Origin: Euryarchaeota archaeon UBA443
GTDB lineage: Archaea > Thermoplasmatota > Poseidoniia > Poseidoniales > Poseidoniaceae
Direction of reading: 5' to 3'
Length of the DNA stretch: 46,289 nt
Assembly: GCA_002499195.1 (NCBI GenBank)
Contig: DAKS01000054.1
Span: 1 to 46,289, forward strand
Position 1 is the first letter of the stretch. Every line of letters starts with the position of its first letter. Shown piece after piece: positions 1 through 8,079 of the stretch. Under the pieces are notes generated by a model. That model ran no database searches. It was not told the DNA's origin and worked only from the letters and a program-made list of their open reading frames with translations. The position numbers and the translations under genes were made by a program.

Positions 1-1
1 A

Positions 2-1891
2 CAAGGCACTGGATGGGGCAATCAATATGTCTGTCCTGAGTTGTTAACCTACACGTTCGACCATTATACGGACGACCCACCTGCATCGTTCTTCTTGAAC
101 GTCATTGCATTTGATGAAGTAGGGAATTCAGATACCTACACTGTTGAAGTCAAGTTGTACAATGAGATGCCTACTGCTTCTTTCACGCTTGAACGCAATG
201 GGACTGCAAGTGAGGATGTTATTTTCTTCAATGGAAGCGGTTCAGCCGACCCTGAAAACAATCCAGTTTCGTTTGAATGGTGGTCTAATGTGGATGGCAC
301 GCTCATGGTTGGCCAAGGTATTGAGAACATATCTTGGAATGGTCATCTCTCTCGCGGCGTTCATCAAATTGAGTTGCGAATCACCGATGATCGAATGGAT
401 CATGGTGGCCAAATGTCGGTTGTTTCTGAATTGATCACAGTTGACAATTCGGCTCCTAGAGCCGTTATCGAGGAACTGGAGATGTTCTCGGATCTCGATT
501 CTTCTGTCTTGATACCATTTAGCGCAAATGGAAGTGGCGATTTCGACTCTGCGTGTTTCACATTCCCAAGCGATGGAACTTGGCATTGTTCAGAGAATGA
601 ACCTGCAGCAGGTTCAGAATTCTTGCAAATTGATTGGTCAAGTGACCTCGATGGACGATTGACACCAGAGGATGAGGATTGGTTGACCTTTGAAACGCGG
701 CTCTCAGCAGGTACACACCAGATCACACTCACACTCAGCGATGGCATCAATCCCAACGTTTCTGCTTCGACGACACTTGAGATTGCTGAATCAGCCCCTG
801 CCTTGGTGTTGGATTCTCCAGCAAATGGTAGCCAATTCGCTTCGAGTGATTTGATTGTCTTTGATGCACGACAAAGTGTTGACTATGATGATGATGCGTT
901 TACAATGACAGTTCGGACTTTTGATGATGCCTCTTCATCCTATCTTGCAATCCTCACAGATGTATCGACATCGCTCGTGCATGAGATTCAACTCGATGCT
1001 GGAATTCAAGACATTCAGATCGAACTGGCCGATGAAACAGGAAAGACTCGATTTGAATCCATAGAATTGGTGATTATTCCGAGCGATCCTGTGGCAACCA
1101 TTGTTACACCAACGAACCTTGATTCCATCGATCCAGGAGTTGCTATTGTTTTCGAAGGAGCATCGAGCGATGCTGATGATGACCTCGTCGTTCGTGAGTG
1201 GAGATTACATCAACTAGGAGTCCAAACGAGTGTGTTGAGCACACAATCCACGTTCACGCAAGTGTTTGCACCAGGTTCACATCATGTATCTCTGTACGTT
1301 CAAGATGCACGTGGTGCATCATCCGAGCAACACATCAACTTCACGGTTCGCTCCAGTCTCCCTGAATTGGTCCAAACAAGTCTCTTTCTCTCTCAAACAG
1401 AATTTGTCTCCGATGAACGTGTCACCCTCGAAGTATCTGTGCAACTGATCGATGCTGACGGAACAACGGACGATGTTCGAGTCGATATCGTTCACAACAT
1501 ACAGACATGGACGTTTAATCTCACTGATGATGACGGTGATGGCGTTTGGAAAGGATCCCTTGAATTCCAACCTTCCGGTGTTGGCCAACCGAGCTTCAAA
1601 GTTATAGCAACCGATGGAGAAGGGGATTCTGCAAGTGTTGATATCTTGTACACGCCTCTCAAAGTTATCGAAGCAGATGGCGCTGGATTTATGTCGACAG
1701 GTGTTCTAGTTGGCAGCGTTTCCATAGTTATCCTCGTCGCATTACTCATAACGCTCCAACGTCGAAGAAAAACAGCTAAAGAGATGAAAATTATTGATTC
1801 ATGGGGCGTGTTTGGGGATGGAATGGAAGAACAGGATGAAGATGAAGAAGTTTCACAGGAAGAGCCGGATTTAGACTGGGATAACGTCTGA
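2..1891 (+). CDS. Ig/PKD-repeat surface protein, C-terminal membrane anchor (5' truncated)
   Basis: The reading frame is open to the window edge, so the true start lies upstream and the TTG at 41 is not a credible start. The visible part has about five repeats of roughly 100 residues in PKD/cadherin-like style. Each begins with a Pro-rich turn such as APRA, APAL or DPVA and contains stretches like GSGSADPENNPVSFEW, which resembles the PKD core. Near the C terminus is one hydrophobic helix (residues about 555-577 counted from 41) followed by RRRK and an acidic cytoplasmic tail ending LDWDNV. This is the layout of a type I surface protein with an extracellular stalk and a short cytoplasmic tail. 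Ligand or enzymatic function is unknown. It is followed after about 60 bases by another secreted protein gene on the same strand. Confidence 0.8.
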   Translation, partial: QGTGWGNQYVCPELLTYTFDHYTDDPPASFFLNVIAFDEVGNSDTYTVEVKLYNEMPTASFTLERNGTASEDVIFFNGSGSADPENNPVSFEWWSNVDGTLMVGQGIENISWNGHLSRGVHQIELRITDDRMDHGGQMSVVSELITVDNSAPRAVIEELEMFSDLDSSVLIPFSANGSGDFDSACFTFPSDGTWHCSENEPAAGSEFLQIDWSSDLDGRLTPEDEDWLTFETRLSAGTHQITLTLSDGINPNVSASTTLEIAESAPALVLDSPANGSQFASSDLIVFDARQSVDYDDDAFTMTVRTFDDASSSYLAILTDVSTSLVHEIQLDAGIQDIQIELADETGKTRFESIELVIIPSDPVATIVTPTNLDSIDPGVAIVFEGASSDADDDLVVREWRLHQLGVQTSVLSTQSTFTQVFAPGSHHVSLYVQDARGASSEQHINFTVRSSLPELVQTSLFLSQTEFVSDERVTLEVSVQLIDADGTTDDVRVDIVHNIQTWTFNLTDDDGDGVWKGSLEFQPSGVGQPSFKVIATDGEGDSASVDILYTPLKVIEADGAGFMSTGVLVGSVSIVILVALLITLQRRRKTAKEMKIIDSWGVFGDGMEEQDEDEEVSQEEPDLDWDNV

Positions 1892-1900
1892 TTAACTGTC

Positions 1901-1928
1901 CCATAGTCTAATATCCATAGTCTAATAT
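1901..1928 (+). promoter_or_regulatory. Perfect 14-bp tandem repeat carrying TATA-like elements
   Basis: The unit CCATAGTCTAATAT occurs twice in direct succession (1901-1914 and 1915-1928), just before the next gene. The second CTAATATAC lies centred about 27 nt before the ATG at 1953, the usual distance for a leaderless archaeal TATA box. The first copy is 14 nt further upstream. The repeat is seen directly; the promoter role is inferred from spacing. Confidence 0.5.
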
Positions 1929-1952
1929 ACCATGGTATTGCGTTTTCAAAGC

Positions 1953-4274
1953 ATGAGAAAAGCACTCGCTCTCCTCCTAACCAGCCTATTGATTGCCACA
2001 ACTCTACCAACAAGTGTTGCTGCGGATGAACCAGAACCCATTGCTTGGGGGATAGAATATGATTATACGAACCTCAATACCGATATTGCCTCAATGATTG
2101 GGATCGACTTGCAAGAAGTCTTTCAAGAAGTGATGGCTGCTGGTGATGATTCGGGAATTGACCTCCTCATCGGTAGTGTGACAACCGGTACGACAACCAT
2201 CGTGTTTGAGCAATATGATGGTCCTATGGCCACACTATCAGTTGATGGAACTCCAACAGACTTTTCTACCAAAGTTACAGAATTGACTGTACGCCATGGT
2301 ATTTTAGATGACTTCGCAATCCACTCTGAGTGGTCAGATTCTTTTGGTGGAATTGATCTCACAATCGGTTACGATTCCGAGCAGTTGTTCAACGCTGACG
2401 TTGTTTACACCGAATATTTTGATTCCGACATGGGTCTGCATGGCATGGACATGGAAATGGAAATTGAAGCGATGATCGAATACACTATTGGATTCAGTGG
2501 AGAACTTTCGGGTGATGGAGAAACCCTGCCATTCGATATTGATTTCACAATTGGTACATCGTTTGATATCAACAATGGACTGCTTGAAGTTCGAATGGAT
2601 GAAGCATCACCACTGTACACCGAACAAGCCGACCTTGAAGCTGGTGAGCAACTTCAATGGCATTGCAATGACGACATGGATTATGAGGATGAACCATATG
2701 TCAATGAAGACATGGAATACAATGATGATGGGGAAATGTACACTAGTATTGACATTGGAGATGGATGTGCAGATCACAACATTCACTATGAGACAGAAAC
2801 ATCCGTTCTTCTAGAACTAACCGGTATTCCAACCGAAGAGTTTGGTCTACCTGCTGGTGACTTCGACGTCACAATTTCAGATACTGTGACCGACATGTAT
2901 GATGGTGAAGTAGAACTTTTCTTTATGGGCGGTGTTATGGGATTGCTCGATGAACCAACTCAAATGATTACTATCGATGATGGTAGTGCTATCGAAGTTC
3001 ATCAAGCCTATGCATCACCTACGCCAATGCCGTTCCCTGCTATGTGGGCAATGCTTTGGGCAAACTCTGTAGTTGGAAGTGGAGATTATCCAGGAATCGT
3101 TGACGCTCTTCTAAACAATGAAAACTTCGAAGAAGCCTTTGGATCATGGGCTGATGACATACTAGAAGGTGATGAAGGTGAAGAAGAATATTTCATCTGT
3201 GCAAACTTGAATGAGATTCCTTACGATTATGTCGAAGACGGTTATGATGACTGTGGTGATAACTCCGATGAAGAGTTTGTTTGTGATGATGGAGAAGTAA
3301 TCTACGGTAGCTGGGTCAATGACGGTGATGATGACTGTGCAAATGGAGAAGATGAGACATACAAAAAAGCAGACGATGTCGAAATCTATCTGTCGATGAA
3401 AGGTGCAAGTGAATCCGAAATGGAATTTGATTACGAAGTCTATGGAATGGATTACGACGAAAATTACGAAATTTCTTGGACAGTAACAGATGATGAAGGA
3501 ACCACCTCTGATGCTGGTTCAGATGCTGTTACCGATGGCTCAAACGAAGTTTATGCGACCGAATATGCGGAAATTGATGGATTTGGCGAATACTGTATCG
3601 ACATTGAAGTGACACGCATGAGCGACAACCAAGTTGTTGGAACAGAGCAAGAATGTGACTCAGTATCTCAAGATATTGAGCCAAGCGATCGTTTGATAAC
3701 CATCGTTGAAGCACTTGGCGAGTCTACACTTGAAAACACAATGGAGTCATTTGGCCAGAACCTCGAAAATCGTTTGTCGGGCTTTGAGGACGATTTCGAT
3801 ATTGCTTACGAAGATGGCATGATTTACGCATTGTACGATACCGATACCGATCGCTTCGTTGGATTCCAGTTGGTCGCCTCTCCTGGTGGTACACAATGGT
3901 ACACCTTGATCGGTCCTGAAAGTACTGCATACGGTACACCACAGCGTGGCGTTTCCGTGACTTACTTCACTGGAATTGCTGCAGTTGAAGAAGCGGCAGA
4001 GATTGAAGATCAAACGGATCTGTCTGACCTTGTTGATGTTACACAACACAATACCTATGAGGTTGATGCAGTGAACGATGGCGTCGATCCTGAGACACTT
4101 CCAGACGAGCCAAACACTGGTGAGAACGGTGAAACTGTTGAGGACGGTGAAACTGGTGAGGAAATTACAGAAGAGGAGGTATCAGGCCTACTTCCATTCC
4201 TTTCACCAATTACAACCCTTGCAATGATTGCTCTTGCAGGAATGTTTGTATCAATCCGTTCGAAGGACGAATAA
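1953..4274 (+). CDS. Secreted acidic protein with LDL-receptor-A-like modules and C-terminal anchor
   Basis: A signal peptide is evident (MRKALALLLTSLLIATT, then a cleavage-like VAADEPEP). An in-frame ATG at 1932 would add seven residues. I prefer 1953 because it gives a canonical signal peptide and places a TATA-like element at about -27. The mature protein is very acidic and rich in Asp, Glu and Met. Counting from 1953, residues about 410-470 carry two modules of the form C-x-DG-x-VNDG-DDC-x-NG-x-DE, resembling calcium-binding LDL-receptor class A repeats. The C terminus has an acidic EEE stretch, a hydrophobic segment beginning LLPFLSP and a short basic end (SIRSKDE). That layout fits a membrane anchor or an archaeosortase-type sorting signal, although no PGF motif is present. 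The stop overlaps the ATG of the next gene (TAATG), so the two are probably translationally coupled. Function unknown. Confidence 0.8.
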   Translation: MRKALALLLTSLLIATTLPTSVAADEPEPIAWGIEYDYTNLNTDIASMIGIDLQEVFQEVMAAGDDSGIDLLIGSVTTGTTTIVFEQYDGPMATLSVDGTPTDFSTKVTELTVRHGILDDFAIHSEWSDSFGGIDLTIGYDSEQLFNADVVYTEYFDSDMGLHGMDMEMEIEAMIEYTIGFSGELSGDGETLPFDIDFTIGTSFDINNGLLEVRMDEASPLYTEQADLEAGEQLQWHCNDDMDYEDEPYVNEDMEYNDDGEMYTSIDIGDGCADHNIHYETETSVLLELTGIPTEEFGLPAGDFDVTISDTVTDMYDGEVELFFMGGVMGLLDEPTQMITIDDGSAIEVHQAYASPTPMPFPAMWAMLWANSVVGSGDYPGIVDALLNNENFEEAFGSWADDILEGDEGEEEYFICANLNEIPYDYVEDGYDDCGDNSDEEFVCDDGEVIYGSWVNDGDDDCANGEDETYKKADDVEIYLSMKGASESEMEFDYEVYGMDYDENYEISWTVTDDEGTTSDAGSDAVTDGSNEVYATEYAEIDGFGEYCIDIEVTRMSDNQVVGTEQECDSVSQDIEPSDRLITIVEALGESTLENTMESFGQNLENRLSGFEDDFDIAYEDGMIYALYDTDTDRFVGFQLVASPGGTQWYTLIGPESTAYGTPQRGVSVTYFTGIAAVEEAAEIEDQTDLSDLVDVTQHNTYEVDAVNDGVDPETLPDEPNTGENGETVEDGETGEEITEEEVSGLLPFLSPITTLAMIALAGMFVSIRSKDE

Positions 4275-5212
4275 TGAGCGAAGGCATAGGGCCACAACCC
4301 ATTGCTCGTTGGCGAATTATCGCCTGTGTTGCTCTTATTGCTCAAATCGTTATTCTGCTTGCCATTAAATCGGCACTTGAAGAAGAAAGTTGGTTTGTTG
4401 GAACACTATCAGCGACCGTTGATGATGGCCCTCTTATGCTTGAAGGAGTGGCTGCAAACGCTACCATCGATATGCAGAATGAACAGGACGATATAAGCGT
4501 CGAATTCTTTGGATTTTTCAGGTTAAGCCATTGGCAAGACGAACGAGACGATCGAGCTGCCCTCTCTGAACAAGAGGTTGAGGAATACGAGGAAAATATG
4601 AATGAGACATTCGCTGCTCCATCACCGAGTTCAGTAAAATCATGGACGTTCATATTGATCAATGTTGGAATTGGGTTATCTGCGTTGTTGATTGTTCTTA
4701 TCGGTGTTGATCTAAAGAAACAATGGAGTAAACCTCTATTGACAACTGCCCGAAGATTTGTATCTTTAGCCTCAATTTTGAACGCGTTAACCGTAATTAT
4801 TCTCATTCTAGTCGTCTTACCAGCGTCTTGGTTTGGAACGATTGTGGATAACCCGCAGGATTTTTCGAGAAGTGATGATAATATAGCCTTCCTCGCCCAT
4901 GCCGATTTCTCTCAGGAATCAAGCATAGGATTGGATGGTTTCTCGTTGGAATTTGAAGCGAGTGGATACGATATTGGCATGATCCGCCCAGCAAATCGTA
5001 GTGCAGTTGAGGCAGAACCACCATTGCCAGGAAGCCCTGATGCTGAATCCTTTATCTCAATAAGTGGTGAAATGGGGACAGAAACACCGAAATATGTCTC
5101 CGAATTTGTATATTATTGGATTGTATTATGGGTCATTGTACCGTTTGCATTATTGATACAACAGCGTGTTGCAATCGATCCGCGACTTACATCAATGAAA
5201 GTGTATGAATAA
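4274..5212 (+). CDS. Four-helix membrane protein of unknown function
   Basis: The start overlaps the preceding stop by one base. Hydrophobic segments are visible at residues about 12-33, 115-140, 155-180 and 280-303, so four membrane helices are expected. Between helices 1 and 2, and between 3 and 4, lie large hydrophilic loops rich in Asp, Glu and Ser, probably extracytoplasmic. I recognise no family. Coupling to the secreted LDL-A-like protein suggests a shared job at the cell envelope, perhaps as membrane partner of that protein. The gene ends one base before the convergent glycosyltransferase gene's stop. Confidence 0.7.
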   Translation: MSEGIGPQPIARWRIIACVALIAQIVILLAIKSALEEESWFVGTLSATVDDGPLMLEGVAANATIDMQNEQDDISVEFFGFFRLSHWQDERDDRAALSEQEVEEYEENMNETFAAPSPSSVKSWTFILINVGIGLSALLIVLIGVDLKKQWSKPLLTTARRFVSLASILNALTVIILILVVLPASWFGTIVDNPQDFSRSDDNIAFLAHADFSQESSIGLDGFSLEFEASGYDIGMIRPANRSAVEAEPPLPGSPDAESFISISGEMGTETPKYVSEFVYYWIVLWVIVPFALLIQQRVAIDPRLTSMKVYE

Positions 5213-6001
5213 TCATTGCTCAGGCAATGTTCCATTCAAACTGTCAGGGTTGTCTTCGAGTGGCCCCCATTCGGTCTTGGTGCGTGCGAGGCCAAACCGC
5301 TTTGCATAGAGGAATCGAAGGTTCTTCCAACCATCTCCCCATGTGTGGATCTCTGCTTCACCAACACGTGTTCGATATGGGACAGAGATTTCGATTGCCT
5401 TTTTTCGACCAAGGTGTTTTCGTGCAAGGATTTTGATTTCTTCCGACAATGGCATTCCATCGTTTGTAGGACGCATTTTTGGGTTATCAAAAATAGATTT
5501 TCTGAATACCCACATACCTGATTGCGAGTCTTTGATACCATAACCAAAGAGCAGCCGAGCATTGAACGAAAGAAGCCAGTTTCCAAATCCGTGGAGGCCC
5601 GACATGGAGCCGTCCTCGGCCAAACTTAATCGATCGCAAGTAATGAAGTCAAGATTCTCATCAAGAAGGCGTTTTACCAATTCAGGGATTATTTCTGCTG
5701 GATAGGTACAATCCGCATCCATGGTGACGATAATGTCGTTCGAGGCGACCACAAAACCAGTGCGGTAGGCACGACCGTAACCTTTCCGAGGTTCTAGATG
5801 AACTCGTACATCCTTCTCCAGTGCGATTTCTCGTGTACGATCGGTCGATGAACCATCAACGATCATAATTTCAAGAGAATCACACCATCCTCGAGGAATA
5901 GCATCAACGGTTGCTGCGAGTGCTTCCTCTTCATTTCGTGTAGGAAGAAGAACAGTGACAGATACTGGTAATACCTCGTCCATGTTTGGTCGAAAGGCCA
6001 T
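5213..6001 (-). CDS. GT2 family glycosyltransferase, dolichyl-phosphate mannose synthase-like
   Basis: The protein (262 aa) has a GT-A fold signature: PTRNEE near residue 20, IVDGSSTDRT near 47, and the metal-binding DXD motif as DAD (residues 95-97, followed by CTYP). The closest pattern I know is the soluble catalytic domain of DPM1/dolichyl-phosphate hexose synthases (GKG-like RKGYGRAYRTGF, D-S-Q-S-GMW), which transfer a sugar from a nucleotide donor to a polyprenyl phosphate. There are no C-terminal membrane helices. A second possible start is the ATG at 5983. It is the last gene of the carotenoid operon, 35 bases after crtB, so a role in glycosylating a polyprenol or carotenoid is possible but unproven. 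Confidence 0.85.
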   Translation of the reverse strand: MAFRPNMDEVLPVSVTVLLPTRNEEEALAATVDAIPRGWCDSLEIMIVDGSSTDRTREIALEKDVRVHLEPRKGYGRAYRTGFVVASNDIIVTMDADCTYPAEIIPELVKRLLDENLDFITCDRLSLAEDGSMSGLHGFGNWLLSFNARLLFGYGIKDSQSGMWVFRKSIFDNPKMRPTNDGMPLSEEIKILARKHLGRKKAIEISVPYRTRVGEAEIHTWGDGWKNLRFLYAKRFGLARTKTEWGPLEDNPDSLNGTLPEQ

Positions 6002-6036
6002 TAGGGTTTGAATGCATTGCTTTAACGGCTAAACGA

Positions 6037-7029
6037 TTAGGACCATCTTGCTCGTAGACGACGCATCGATAATTTGGTAGCCAGAAGAATTTTTCTCCAT
6101 TTGGAAAGACTCGGTCGCTTGCTGAATACATCGCCTGAATGGCGTACAATTTCATGGAAGATTGCATCGTATGCTTCACACATGAGTTGAGGTTGTAATC
6201 GAGACTTTGAATCAAGGTATTCAAACAAATGTTTTGCAGATTCTTGGTGTCTGCGAACAATTTTGATGTATTCCTGAACAAAGGATTTCCATCGTTGATT
6301 GGTTCCGAATTCCGTATTGCTAAATTCAGAAACTTCGATGTTGTATTCGCCCAATACATCGATTGGGAGGTAAATTCGACCACTGCGGTAATCTTCGGAA
6401 ACATCGCGTAGAATGTTGATCATTTGTAATTGAATGCCCATGTCTATGGCGTGGATACGTGCTCCAGCATCTTCACATCCATAGATTTCGATAAGGACAA
6501 GACCGACAGCTGAAGCAACCTTGTAGCAGTAAGCACGAACTTCATCCCACGTTTTGTGTCGAACTTCAAACAGATCATCTTCCATTCCTTCGATGATTGT
6601 CTCAAAGTCAGTTAGTCGAACAGGGAATTGTTTGAACACCTCGTTAATTGCAATGAAAATTGCTTCTCCTTGCGTTGCAGTTTCATCTCCTTCAAACAAA
6701 CGAGTTAGGCGTTCTTTCACATCAACTAAGGCCATCAAACGATATCTGTGTTCTTCATTTGAGTTGTTCATCGGTGTTTGATGGATGCTTTGGAGAAGTT
6801 GATTACGCTCATCAACGAGTCTGTTCAATTCATCAGTCTCTTGGACAAATGGGTGTGTATCCCCGTCTGCAATATCGTCAAGATAACGGCATAGAGCATA
6901 TACTGCGTGGACAGCTCGTCGCTTTTGATAAGAAAGTGCTGAGAAACTCGCGAAGAACGTAGATGAAGCATTGCGACAGATTTCTTCACACTCAAGGAAT
7001 GCTTCTTCGATAGAATCTATCTTGTCCAT
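6037..7029 (-). CDS. crtB: Phytoene synthase (squalene/phytoene synthase family)
   Basis: The enzyme condenses two geranylgeranyl diphosphates to phytoene, the first committed step of carotenoid synthesis. Both Asp-rich Mg-diphosphate motifs of the family are visible: DDIAD at residues 51-55 and DVSED at 209-213, the latter inside NILRDVSEDYRSGRIYLP. The 330-aa length is usual. The early FFASF...RRAVHAVYALCR segment also fits the family. A squalene synthase is the alternative, but the gene shares an operon with a phytoene desaturase. It lies 25 bases downstream of the ABA4-like gene and 35 bases upstream of the GT2 gene. The product would supply substrate for carotenoids, and perhaps for retinal if a cyclase and cleavage oxygenase exist elsewhere. 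Confidence 0.92.
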   Translation of the reverse strand: MDKIDSIEEAFLECEEICRNASSTFFASFSALSYQKRRAVHAVYALCRYLDDIADGDTHPFVQETDELNRLVDERNQLLQSIHQTPMNNSNEEHRYRLMALVDVKERLTRLFEGDETATQGEAIFIAINEVFKQFPVRLTDFETIIEGMEDDLFEVRHKTWDEVRAYCYKVASAVGLVLIEIYGCEDAGARIHAIDMGIQLQMINILRDVSEDYRSGRIYLPIDVLGEYNIEVSEFSNTEFGTNQRWKSFVQEYIKIVRRHQESAKHLFEYLDSKSRLQPQLMCEAYDAIFHEIVRHSGDVFSKRPSLSKWRKILLATKLSMRRLRARWS

Positions 7030-7054
7030 ATCCTGTCCTCCAATTCTTCAGTTA

Positions 7055-7507
7055 TCAATGCGTGTTATGTTCCTTGTTCATTTGTATTGAGATGAAATGG
7101 ATAGCAAGTCCAACCGGCATGAGCATGACGCCAAACAGAATAGCGACTTGTGCAAGTGTTTTGTTAATTTCCATCTCAACACTACGTCTCCATATCCACC
7201 GCGTGACGATTATGTCGCCAATGACGAAGTGAGTCCAAGCGAGTACTGCACCATCATCAGTGCCGAGTACATCGGCGAGTCCTGAGACTATTCCGCTGAG
7301 CGTACCATCTCCAATCATGTCGCTCAATGCACCGAGGTTCATGGCGAGGACGATCAGGTAAGCAATGAGTGGTCCAAGGACAAACCATGGACCTTCCATC
7401 CATCTCTTCGTCCGTTCAGCATAGGGTTGGAGAAGCATCAACATCCAGAAAGGACCAACCCAAAATGTTGCAGTAAAGAATGCTACGAGAAGTATTGTAT
7501 CTACCAT
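7055..7507 (-). CDS. ABA4-like (DUF4281) membrane protein of carotenoid operon
   Basis: A small four-helix membrane protein of 150 aa. The start is the ATG at 7507, which overlaps the preceding stop (TGATG); a TTG three bases upstream is less likely. The sequence fits the ABA4-like family: an N-terminal FFTATFWVGPFWMLMLL helix, a LGPLIAYLIVL helix, and the diagnostic AWTHFVIGDIIVTRWIW, which corresponds to the family pattern aW-H-aFDLf-GrWi. Plant ABA4 is needed for neoxanthin formation, and bacterial homologues are often found among carotenoid genes. Here it sits between the redoxin lipoprotein and crtB. A role in modifying, isomerising or handling a carotenoid in the membrane is inferred from family and context. 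The reaction is not known. Confidence 0.75.
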   Translation of the reverse strand: MVDTILLVAFFTATFWVGPFWMLMLLQPYAERTKRWMEGPWFVLGPLIAYLIVLAMNLGALSDMIGDGTLSGIVSGLADVLGTDDGAVLAWTHFVIGDIIVTRWIWRRSVEMEINKTLAQVAILFGVMLMPVGLAIHFISIQMNKEHNTH

Positions 7508-8070
7508 CAAATCACCTTATTGTATTCATTTTCAATCTCTTGAATCGAGTTCTCATTTGGATAATATGTGCTGCTTTCCCAACGAATTACACCGTCTTGA
7601 TCGATGAGGAACAACTCAGGAGTTCCAGGAAGTCCATAGTATTCAAAAATCGATTGACTAAGGTTGGCCTGATCTTCTATTCGTTGAATTGAATCATCAT
7701 CAGTTGGGAGAACGATCGGCCATGGAGTGTAGTGATTGCTTTCAGGAGAACCGAATTCTTCAGCTACGTCTTCCTTTGTTTCAAATTGAAGGTATCGTTC
7801 AACTGAAACGATTTGCAATGGAGGATCTTGAGCCATCCAATCCGCATGATGTTCTCGTAAGTCATCGGTCCAATCCTTGCAACCTGTACAACCCACACCG
7901 ATGAATAGAACCAGTACTGGGCCTTCACTTAGATTGTCTTTCATTGAATAAATAGGGCCAGAATCTTCGCTTCGATCGAGTGTTTCAACGGTGAATACGC
8001 GCCCATCCTCAACCGTTGACTCAAGGCATCCTGACAAGAGCAAGATGAGCATGAGAGCAACGAATCGCAC
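7507..8070 (-). CDS. Redoxin (thioredoxin-fold) lipoprotein
   Basis: This is a 187-aa exported thioredoxin-fold protein starting at GTG. The N terminus is a short hydrophobic signal with a lipobox-like LLSGC (Cys15), so the protein is probably lipid-anchored outside the membrane. The redox motif CTGC (Cys61, Cys64) follows VLVLFIGVG, as in TlpA/AhpC-type redoxins. Further on, GLPGTPELFLIDQDGVIRW carries the cis-Pro region and the beta-hairpin typical of the fold. Likely role: thiol-disulfide reduction or peroxide-linked redox work on the extracytoplasmic face. It lies 9 bases after crtI and overlaps the ABA4-like gene by one base, so it belongs to the carotenoid operon. Confidence 0.82.
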   Translation of the reverse strand: MRFVALMLILLLSGCLESTVEDGRVFTVETLDRSEDSGPIYSMKDNLSEGPVLVLFIGVGCTGCKDWTDDLREHHADWMAQDPPLQIVSVERYLQFETKEDVAEEFGSPESNHYTPWPIVLPTDDDSIQRIEDQANLSQSIFEYYGLPGTPELFLIDQDGVIRWESSTYYPNENSIQEIENEYNKVI

Positions 8071-8079
8071 GTAGTTCCC

